NCBI GenBank assembly: GCA_003222065.1
Contig: QHUV01000149.1
Span: 1 to 5,576, forward strand
DNA from: Gemmatimonadota bacterium
GTDB lineage: Bacteria > Gemmatimonadota > Gemmatimonadetes > Gemmatimonadales > Gemmatimonadaceae
Length of the DNA: 5,576 bases
Reading direction: 5' to 3'
In this document: piece after piece, positions 1-5,258 of the stretch
How the letters are laid out: every line of letters begins with the position of its first letter
How positions within the stretch are numbered: the stretch's first letter is position 1
Made by a program: the position numbers and the translations under genes
The notes under the pieces: model-generated
What the model was told of the DNA's origin: nothing
Seen by the model: the letters and a program-made list of their open reading frames with translations, nothing else
Databases searched by the model: none

Positions 1-532
1 ATTTCACACCCGTGTTGCCATACCAAGTTGCTTTACGCGGAGCGGGCCGTGCGCGTTCCTCGCCGAGCGCCGCACCGAGCGCCGCGGTGTCGCATGTGAG
101 CTCGAGCTCCGCGATCTGCAGCGATTGGACCGACACGGCGTGACCGCTGCGCGACGGTTCGGGAATCTCGCGTCGCTCGCGAAAACCGCGCGCGACACGG
201 ATCTCACGATAGGGTACGAACGCCACGGTCCGATCGTCGGGGGAAAAGTGGTAGTTGAGATAGGACCGGAAGTGCACGTACAGACCATTCTCATTCGCGC
301 GTACGAGCCAGTTCGTCGGCCGGAATCGCGCGGTCAGGAATCGCCGCCCGAGGAGTTCAGCCACGACGACGAACACCGCCGCGATTTGCAGCACCACCGC
401 GCCTTGATGGACGCCGGTGGCGAATAACGCCGCGCTGCCCGCCAGGATCAACCCGTACGCGACGACGGCGTGTGCGCGTGAGGAGCGGAAGAGGCGATCG
501 TTAGTGTTCGCGGGAACATCCCGCTCTCTCAT
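1..532 (-). CDS. Small two-helix membrane protein of unknown function (3' end beyond window)
   Basis: The reading frame starts at an ATG (minus strand, 532-530) and stays open for 177 codons to the window edge, so the C-terminus is missing. I do not recognise a named family. Two hydrophobic stretches lie at about residues 23-40 and 44-60, separated by a short turn, which suggests a helical hairpin. They are followed by a soluble part (about 65-177) with a beta-rich pattern: WLVRANENGLYVHFRSYLN, then a D-D-R-T-V-A-F-V-P-Y-R-E-I run. That pattern resembles the bacterial PH-like domains that follow membrane hairpins; this is an impression, not a proven match. An in-frame TGA seven codons upstream limits the start to this ATG or the GTG at 541-539. 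The ribosome binding site is weak (GGAA). It lies 74 bases downstream of the NHL-propeller gene on the same strand and may be co-transcribed with it. Confidence 0.72.
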   Translation of the reverse strand, partial: MRERDVPANTNDRLFRSSRAHAVVAYGLILAGSAALFATGVHQGAVVLQIAAVFVVVAELLGRRFLTARFRPTNWLVRANENGLYVHFRSYLNYHFSPDDRTVAFVPYREIRVARGFRERREIPEPSRSGHAVSVQSLQIAELELTCDTAALGAALGEERARPAPRKATWYGNTGVK

Positions 533-606
533 CAGTTCCACAGCGCGCCGTCAGCCAGTGAGGGTTAGCGTCTTGTGCTCCCTCATGATGACAGGCACCC
601 CCTCAA

Positions 607-1797
607 CTAGTCACGGCGACCCGCGCGGCCGGGCCAGAGGACTCCCTGGTTCATCCGACTCACCGGCCCCATGCCCTTGTACGCGAACTTCTGGATGCGC
701 TTGCCCTCGTAAGTCTCCGTGGTGTAGATGTTCCCTTTGGAGTCCGTGGCAATACTGTGCACGGCGAAGAACTGTCCCGGCTGGCGGCCTCCATCGCCGA
801 ACATCGTCAAAATCGAGAGCGACTGTCTTTCCATCACATAGACGCGCTCGTTCCTGCCGTCAGCGAGATAGATGTATTTCTGTTGTGGATCGCGCGAGAA
901 CGCGATGTCCCAGACTGACCCGTCGCCACGCGTGAGGGGAAAGACGCGCTGTTCCTTCACGAACTCGCCGCCCTTTCGAAAAACCTGAATGCGGTCGTTC
1001 ACTCGATCGCAGACGTATACCAATCCGTCATTGGTCGGCTCGGCGCAGTGCACAGGATTTCGGAACTGAGGTGCCGGTGGGGAATTGGGATCATAAGGGC
1101 CCATGTTCGTGTCTTTAGGAACGTTTCCATACGCGCCCCAGAAGCGCTTGATCGCTCCCGTGGTCATGTCGATCACGGCCGCTCGCTTGTTGCCGTAGCC
1201 ATCGGCCACATATGCCTCGCTCGCGCGTGCATCAAATGAGATCTTGGCGACGCGGCCAAAATGATCCATGGCATTGCTGTTCACCGGCTGCTTGGGCGTC
1301 CCGATTTGCAGCAGGAACTTGCCGTCGTGCGTGAACTTGAGGATATGTGAATCGAGGCGGCCATTCCCGCCGATCCAGACGTTGTCTTTGTCATCGAGCG
1401 AAATGCCGTGATTGGATTCAGGCCACTCGTAGCCTTCGCCTGGGCCGCCCCACGCCCTAACGAGGTTCCCCTCCGGATCGAACTCGATGATCGGCGGCGC
1501 GGCCGCGCAGCATTCTCCAAGGGGCGGTTTGGCGGCCGAGCCGGCCTCCGTGCGCTGATTCAGAGTCGAGTCGCCGCGGTGGATGATGAAGACATGGTCC
1601 TTCGAGTCGACGCCGACACCAATCACGGAGCCAAGAATCCAGTGATTCGGGAGGGGCTTGGGCCACATCGGATCGACCTCGAACCGCGGCGCTTGGACCG
1701 CTTGGCGCGTCGCTCCCTGAAGTACGGCCTGCCCGATAGCCAGAGCGGCGATGGCCGTCACGAGAGTGCCGCCGAGAATCAGTTTGCGACTCTGCAT
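607..1797 (-). CDS. Secreted NHL-repeat beta-propeller, peptidyl-alpha-hydroxyglycine alpha-amidating lyase (PAL)-like
   Basis: 396 residues. The start is fixed by AAGGAG six bases upstream of the ATG and by an immediate signal peptide (MQSRK, then a hydrophobic run to about residue 25). The mature part is a run of NHL-type blades: phrases such as SNHGISLDDKDNVWIGG, DRVNDRIQVF and VHSIATDSKGNIYTTE mark successive strands, consistent with a six-bladed propeller. The closest fold with a known activity is PAL, the zinc lyase that splits peptidyl-alpha-hydroxyglycine into amidated peptide and glyoxylate. From memory of rat PAL, its active-site residues have counterparts here: Arg in HRGD (R74), zinc histidines H130, H250 and H347, and Tyr in DGYGNKR (Y201). 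No monooxygenase (PHM) partner is in the window, so the natural substrate is unknown. An in-frame ATG at 2019 would add 74 residues and hide the signal peptide; I reject it. The protein probably works in the periplasm or outside the cell. Confidence 0.86.
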   Translation of the reverse strand: MQSRKLILGGTLVTAIAALAIGQAVLQGATRQAVQAPRFEVDPMWPKPLPNHWILGSVIGVGVDSKDHVFIIHRGDSTLNQRTEAGSAAKPPLGECCAAAPPIIEFDPEGNLVRAWGGPGEGYEWPESNHGISLDDKDNVWIGGNGRLDSHILKFTHDGKFLLQIGTPKQPVNSNAMDHFGRVAKISFDARASEAYVADGYGNKRAAVIDMTTGAIKRFWGAYGNVPKDTNMGPYDPNSPPAPQFRNPVHCAEPTNDGLVYVCDRVNDRIQVFRKGGEFVKEQRVFPLTRGDGSVWDIAFSRDPQQKYIYLADGRNERVYVMERQSLSILTMFGDGGRQPGQFFAVHSIATDSKGNIYTTETYEGKRIQKFAYKGMGPVSRMNQGVLWPGRAGRRD

Positions 1798-1803
1798 CGA
1801 GAG

Positions 1804-1809
1804 CTCCTT
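1804..1809 (-). promoter_or_regulatory. Strong ribosome binding site of the NHL-propeller gene
   Basis: On the minus strand this reads AAGGAG, six bases before the ATG at 1797. It decides the start of the propeller gene against the longer in-frame option at 2019. Confidence 0.8.
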
Positions 1810-1831
1810 GAAGCCAGGGGCTGGTAAGGAG
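1804..1831 (-). promoter_or_regulatory. Possible hairpin that sequesters the ribosome binding site
   Basis: In the minus-strand transcript CUCCUU (1831-1826) can pair perfectly with the AAGGAG ribosome binding site (1809-1804). Inside it CCAG (1824-1821) pairs with CUGG (1817-1814) around a CCC loop, leaving a 1-by-4 internal loop. The fold would cover the whole Shine-Dalgarno sequence. A second CUCCUU at 1854-1849 is an alternative partner. Whether the transcript includes this region is unknown. Confidence 0.35.
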
Positions 1832-1848
1832 AGGTTAGGTGCGGTGCT

Positions 1849-1854
1849 AAGGAG
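1849..1854 (+). promoter_or_regulatory. Shine-Dalgarno sequence pointing to an alternative GTG start for the HupE-like gene
   Basis: AAGGAG sits seven bases before an in-frame GTG at 1862. That start would add eight residues (MILPRRGH) to the signal peptide. The ATG at 1886 has only AGGGG four bases upstream. Both starts leave the hydrophobic core intact, so the sequence alone does not settle the choice. Confidence 0.45.
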
Positions 1855-1885
1855 CAGGCGCGTGATTCTACCTCGCAGGGGCCAT

Positions 1886-3232
1886 ATGCGTCTAGGTTGG
1901 TCCGTACTCTTCGCGCTTGGGCTTCTCCTCGGGCTGACAGGAACCGTCGCCGGGCACGAGATCCCGCCGAGCGTGATGGTGCTCGCGTTCGTGAAGCCGG
2001 AAGGACAGCGGCTCCGCATGCTTCTGCGGGTCCCGCTGGAATCGATGCGGGACGTGGACTTTCCGCTTCGCGGACCGGGCTACCTGGACATTCCGCGCGC
2101 CGAGCCGCTGATGCGCGAGGCGGCACACGTCTGGCTCGCCGGCTACCTGTCGTTATACGAGGGCGATTCGCGATTGAGCGACGGCCGGATCGTCGCCACG
2201 CACGTATCACTCCCCGCCGATCGATCGTTTGTGAGCTACGACTCGGCGTTTGCGCACGTGACGAGCGCGCGGCTCGACGCGCGCACGGAGATATTTTGGA
2301 AGCAAGCCTTGCTCGACGTCCTGATCGAGTATCCGATCGTTTCCGCGGCGTCGCGATTCTCGATCGATCCGGCGCTGGCGCGCCTCGGCGTGCGCACGAC
2401 GACGGTGCTCAGATTCCTGCCGCCGAACGCGTCGGAGCGCGCCTTCGAGTACATCGGCGACCCGGGTCTGGTCCGCCTCGACCCGCGCTGGCATCAGGCA
2501 GCGCTGCGCTTCGTCTCGCTAGGTGTTGAGCATATACTAAATGGCATCGATCATCTGCTATTTGTCTTCTGCCTGGTGATCCCGTTCCGGCGTCTCCGAC
2601 CCCTCGTCGCGATCGTGACGTCGTTCACGGTTGCCCATTGCCTGACGCTCATCGCGTCGGCCCTCGGTTACGCGCCCAGCGGGCTCTGGTTTCCGCCATT
2701 GATCGAGGTACTCATCGCGATCTCGATCGTGTACATGGCGCTGGAGAACATCGTGGGCCCAAGGCTCGAGCGTCGCTGGGCAATCGCGTTCGGATTTGGC
2801 CTCGTCCACGGCTTCGGCTTTTCATTCGCGCTGCGCGAATCGCTGCAGTTCGCGGGATCACATCTGGTCACCTCACTGCTGGCCTTCAACGTTGGCGTGG
2901 AGATCGGACAGATTTTTGTATTATTGCTGGCGATTCCGGCGCTGATGCTGCTCTTTCGCTACGTGGTGGCCGAGCGGATGGGAACGATCATTCTCTCCGC
3001 GCTCGTCGCGCACACAGCGTGGCACTGGATGACGGACCGCGCCGGGGCGCTGCGTCAGTACCATTTCTCGTGGCCGGCGTTCGACGCGGTGTTGGCGGCG
3101 AACGTGATGCGCGCGATGATGTTCCTGTTGATCGCCGTCGGACTCGGCTGGGTATTGTCGGCGGGTGTGCGGCGTCTGGCGGGCGCGGGCGCCGTGAGCG
3201 AGGATTGGGGACGAGGAGCTAGTAGAACGTAA
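1886..3232 (+). CDS. HupE/UreJ-like multi-pass membrane protein with exported N-terminal region
   Basis: 448 residues from the ATG at 1886. A signal peptide (MRLGWS, then a Leu/Gly-rich core ending at VAG, about residue 23) precedes a soluble region of roughly 180 residues that should face the periplasm. From about residue 205 comes a membrane domain with the hallmarks of the HupE/UreJ_2 family: H216 and the GIDHLLF motif (H223), FTVAHCLTL (H251), acidic E274 and E287-N288 in helices, FGLVHGFGF (H308) and FNVGVEIGQ (E339, Q342). HTAWH (H376, H380) follows, and a last helix at about 405-425 ends in a short basic tail. Classical HupE and UreJ proteins are linked to nickel or cobalt uptake; this long subgroup has no established substrate that I know of, so metal transport is an inference from the buried His and acidic residues. 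No hydrogenase or urease gene is nearby. It stands 129 bases upstream of the cytochrome gene. Confidence 0.86.
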   Translation: MRLGWSVLFALGLLLGLTGTVAGHEIPPSVMVLAFVKPEGQRLRMLLRVPLESMRDVDFPLRGPGYLDIPRAEPLMREAAHVWLAGYLSLYEGDSRLSDGRIVATHVSLPADRSFVSYDSAFAHVTSARLDARTEIFWKQALLDVLIEYPIVSAASRFSIDPALARLGVRTTTVLRFLPPNASERAFEYIGDPGLVRLDPRWHQAALRFVSLGVEHILNGIDHLLFVFCLVIPFRRLRPLVAIVTSFTVAHCLTLIASALGYAPSGLWFPPLIEVLIAISIVYMALENIVGPRLERRWAIAFGFGLVHGFGFSFALRESLQFAGSHLVTSLLAFNVGVEIGQIFVLLLAIPALMLLFRYVVAERMGTIILSALVAHTAWHWMTDRAGALRQYHFSWPAFDAVLAANVMRAMMFLLIAVGLGWVLSAGVRRLAGAGAVSEDWGRGASRT

Positions 3233-3250
3233 CCCGGATGGTGATAGCAG

Positions 3251-3302
3251 ATACTGCCATTGCCACTCTCGACCATCGGCACTCTCGACGCTATGGCAGT
3301 AT
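3251..3302. repeat. 10-base perfect inverted repeat with a 32-base spacer
   Basis: ATACTGCCAT (3251-3260) is an exact reverse complement of ATGGCAGTAT (3293-3302). It could be a pair of operator half-sites or an RNA stem in the leader of the cytochrome operon. The right arm overlaps the compact palindrome at 3292-3309. Confidence 0.62.
3264..3289 (+). repeat. Short direct repeat CACTCTCGAC, two copies
   Basis: CACTCTCGAC occurs at 3264-3273 and 3280-3289, a 16-base period, inside the spacer of the 10-base inverted repeat. ACCATCGG also occurs twice nearby (3272-3279 and 3342-3349). The role is unknown; two copies are too few to call an array. Confidence 0.5.
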
Positions 3303-3309
3303 TGCCATA
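3292..3309. promoter_or_regulatory. 18-base palindrome, operator-like, upstream of the cytochrome/dehydrogenase operon
   Basis: TATGGCA and TGCCATA are perfect 7-base arms around a GTAT centre. The size and symmetry fit a binding site for a dimeric helix-turn-helix repressor or activator. It lies 52 bases before the cytochrome start codon, where control of the operon would be expected. As RNA it would form a 7-pair hairpin with a tetraloop. Which regulator binds cannot be told from the sequence. Confidence 0.45.
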
Positions 3310-3361
3310 ACGCCCCTGTGGACCCCACTCCTGCTATCAAAACCATCGGAACGAAGCGTTG

Positions 3362-3784
3362 ATGGGATATCGAAGACGGCTCGCAGTCCTGGCGGCGCTA
3401 TGCGTCATACCCGCAACTCGATCTCTGGCGCAGCGGTCGACGCTGGCGGGGGTGTACAACGCGGAGCAGGCGGCGCGTGGGCGGGACGTGTACGCCGGAA
3501 TGTGCCGGAGTTGTCACACCGCCGAATCGCACACGGGCGTCAGCTTCCACAAGACCTGGGAGGGACGATCGCTCTCCGAGCTGTTCGGCTACATCAGCAC
3601 GAAGATGCCGAAAAATGAGCCGGGCAGCCTCGCGCCGGAGGAGTACGCGGACCTGCTCGCGTATCTCTTGAAGATGAATCAGATGCCAGCCGGTCCGAAC
3701 GAGCTGCCGGCGGACACGGTGGCGCTGAAGACGATCCGCATCGAGACGCGGCCCACGGCGGCGCCGTCGCGTCAGAATCGTTAG
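3362..3784 (+). CDS. Secreted mono-heme class I cytochrome c
   Basis: 140 residues. A signal peptide (MGYRRR, hydrophobic core, cleavage probably after SLAQ at about residue 24) leads to a small cytochrome c domain. The single heme site is CRSCH (C48, C51, H52) and the likely sixth ligand is M82 in the KMPKNEPG loop. The next helix, APEEYADLLAYLLKMNQMP, is the typical C-terminal helix of class I cytochromes c. A Pro/Arg-rich tail of about 30 residues follows. A TTG directly in front (3359) is in frame, but the ATG is preferred; the ribosome binding site (GGAACGAAG) is weak. The gene ends 25 bases before the PQQ dehydrogenase, and such pairs are usual: the cytochrome is the probable electron acceptor of the quinoprotein in the periplasm, passing electrons to the respiratory chain. 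Its maturation needs a cytochrome c assembly system encoded elsewhere. Confidence 0.9.
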   Translation: MGYRRRLAVLAALCVIPATRSLAQRSTLAGVYNAEQAARGRDVYAGMCRSCHTAESHTGVSFHKTWEGRSLSELFGYISTKMPKNEPGSLAPEEYADLLAYLLKMNQMPAGPNELPADTVALKTIRIETRPTAAPSRQNR

Positions 3785-3809
3785 GCTTGCCACGCGAGGA
3801 CATCCCACC

Positions 3810-5258
3810 ATGCGGCTTCACGGTGCACATCGACGCCTTATCATCCTGGCAATCACCCTGGTGATTGCGGGCGGACTGCTGGCGCGGGCGACGCTCTCGA
3901 GAGCCGGCCAGGGGATGCTGCTCGTCCGTGGGAATGCGCCAGGCGAGTGGCGCTATTGGGGTGGCGACGCCTGGAGCACGCGCTATTCGTCACTCAACCA
4001 AATCGATGCGTCGAACTTCGGCTCTCTCCAAGTGGCGTGGCAGTGGAACGCGGGAGCGTTCGGCAGCGATGAGTATTATCGCACGACGCCGCTCTATGCG
4101 AACGGGCGGCTCTTTACCGTCGCGACGACGCGCCGCATTGCCGCGGCCATCGACCCGGCAAACGGCGAGACCCTCTGGATGTGGCGACTCGACGAGGGCA
4201 TCCGCTGGCAGAAAGCGCCGCGTCAATTCGCCGGCCGCGGGCTCGCGTACTGGACCGACGGGCACGACGAGCGCGTCATTGTCATCACACCGGGCTATCA
4301 CCTCGCCTCACTCGATGCCAAGACGGGAGCTCCTGATCCCAAATTCGGCAAGAATGGGATCGTCGATCTCATGGACGGACTGGGCTTCCCGCTCGTCCCG
4401 CTCGCCGTCGATGATACGGGTCCACTCATCATCAGCGACGCGGCACCGCCTCGTAAGGCACGCCCCGGCGAGACCTGGGATCCGGTGAAGAAGATCGGCG
4501 CCGACGGCACAATCGGCATCGATCCGGCGCAGGGCCAGATCGCCAACAGCTCGCCGGCAATTGTCGTCGGCGACGTGATAGTTGTCGGCAACTCTGCCGT
4601 GCATGGCTACTTCCCAATCCGCACACATAACATTCCCGGCGCCATACGCGGATTCGATGTCCACACGGGTAAGCAGCTGTGGAAGTTCAATTTGATTCCA
4701 CAGCCGGGTGAGTTTGGCGCCGAATCGTGGACGAGGAGCTCGAAGGTCGGGAGCGATGGCGTCGGGAAGAATGACGCTTGGGCGCCATACTCCGCAGACC
4801 CCGAGCTCGGGCTGGTCTACATTCCCGTCGGCATGCCGTTGATGGACGAATACGGCGGACATCGTCCAGGCAACAATCTCTTCGGCACGAGTCTCGTCGC
4901 TCTCGACGCGAAGACCGGCAAACGCAAATGGCATTTCCAATTCGTGCATCACGACATCTGGGATTACGACTCGCCGATGGCGCCGAACCTTCTCGACGTC
5001 ACGGTGAATGGACGCCGGCGCAAGATCGTCGCGCAGACGACGAAGCAAGGGTGGGTGTACACACTCGATCGCCTAACGGGTGAGCCGATCTGGCCGATCG
5101 TCGAGACGCCGGTCTTACAAAGCGAGGTCCCCGGCGAGCAGACGTCCAAGACGCAGCCCATCCCAACGAGGCCAGCGCCGTATTCGCAGCAGGGTCTCAT
5201 CGAATCCACCCGTCCGAGTTCCGATACTCCTCGCCGCACGACAGCTGCGGCTTGTTAG
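3810..5258 (+). CDS. PQQ-dependent dehydrogenase (quinoprotein propeller), N-terminal part; frame broken near 5204
   Basis: 482 codons as read, of which about the first 465 are genuine. A basic start and hydrophobic helix (about residues 9-27) give a signal peptide or membrane anchor. The propeller then begins with GEWRYWGGDAWSTRYSSLNQI, the usual opening of membrane glucose-dehydrogenase-type quinoproteins. Later blades show AIDPANGETLWMWR, AWAPYSADPELGLVYIPVG, SLVALDAKTGKRKWHFQFV and GWVYTLDRLTGEPIW. The active-site block is HHDIWDYD (380-387): D385 and K412 (in TKQG) have the same 27-residue spacing that I recall for Asp466 and Lys493 of E. coli mGDH. The enzyme would oxidise a sugar or alcohol in the periplasm using PQQ and a bound metal ion; the exact substrate cannot be read from sequence. 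GAGG ten bases upstream supports the ATG. After QGLIE the frame turns into unrelated residues (STRPSSDTPRR and so on) and stops; the homologous C-terminal part continues in another frame. Confidence 0.9.
   Translation: MRLHGAHRRLIILAITLVIAGGLLARATLSRAGQGMLLVRGNAPGEWRYWGGDAWSTRYSSLNQIDASNFGSLQVAWQWNAGAFGSDEYYRTTPLYANGRLFTVATTRRIAAAIDPANGETLWMWRLDEGIRWQKAPRQFAGRGLAYWTDGHDERVIVITPGYHLASLDAKTGAPDPKFGKNGIVDLMDGLGFPLVPLAVDDTGPLIISDAAPPRKARPGETWDPVKKIGADGTIGIDPAQGQIANSSPAIVVGDVIVVGNSAVHGYFPIRTHNIPGAIRGFDVHTGKQLWKFNLIPQPGEFGAESWTRSSKVGSDGVGKNDAWAPYSADPELGLVYIPVGMPLMDEYGGHRPGNNLFGTSLVALDAKTGKRKWHFQFVHHDIWDYDSPMAPNLLDVTVNGRRRKIVAQTTKQGWVYTLDRLTGEPIWPIVETPVLQSEVPGEQTSKTQPIPTRPAPYSQQGLIESTRPSSDTPRRTTAAAC

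Larger units (their letters stand above)
1798..1885. promoter_or_regulatory. Divergent intergenic region between the NHL-propeller and HupE-like genes
   Basis: Two head-to-head genes are separated by 88 bases, so promoters for both should lie here or inside the 5' ends of the genes. I see no convincing -35/-10 pair on either strand. The region contains AAGGAG twice on the plus strand (1826-1831, 1849-1854) and once on the minus strand (1809-1804). Confidence 0.5.
3242..3339. repeat. Outer inverted repeat enclosing the pre-cytochrome intergenic region
   Basis: TGATAGCAG (3242-3250) is an exact reverse complement of CTGCTATCA (3331-3339). The left arm is directly continuous with the left arm of the next inverted repeat (3251-3260), giving a 19-base stretch whose complement is present downstream in two separate blocks. 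There is no T-run after it, so it is not a typical intrinsic terminator for the HupE-like gene. Confidence 0.6.

Noticed and set aside
4..294. Closed minus-strand frame of 96 codons at the left edge
   Set aside because: Ser/Arg/Thr-rich composition typical of an out-of-frame reading. Another minus-strand frame over the same bases gives a coherent membrane protein.
1751..1885. 45-residue upstream extension of the HupE-like gene from the ATG at 1751
   Set aside because: It runs antisense over the start of the NHL gene, has no hydrophobic or family-like sequence, and would place the signal peptide inside the protein.
1798..2019. 74-residue N-terminal extension of the NHL-propeller gene from an ATG at 2019
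   Set aside because: It overlaps the signal peptide region of the divergent HupE-like gene, would bury the NHL protein's own signal peptide, and lacks the strong ribosome binding site present at 1804-1809.
1897..2529. Plus-strand 210-codon frame overlapping the HupE-like gene
   Set aside because: Arg/Ala-rich shadow translation with no recognisable motif; the overlapping frame has a signal peptide and clear membrane helices.
2638..3222. Plus-strand 194-codon frame inside the HupE-like gene
   Set aside because: Same reason: Arg-rich shadow of the real frame, with no motif or ribosome binding site.
3242..3339. Intrinsic terminator of the HupE-like gene
   Set aside because: The stems have long or AT-rich arms and none is followed by a T-run on either strand.
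3302..3340. Sigma-70 promoter using TTGCCA (3302-3307) as -35 and TATCAA (3335-3340) as -10
   Set aside because: The spacer is 27 bases, far from the usual 16-18, and no better -10 lies at the right distance.
4308..5048. Long minus-strand open frame (246 codons) inside the PQQ dehydrogenase
   Set aside because: It is antisense to the strongly recognisable quinoprotein sequence. Long antisense frames are expected in GC-rich genes, and the translation shows no family motifs.
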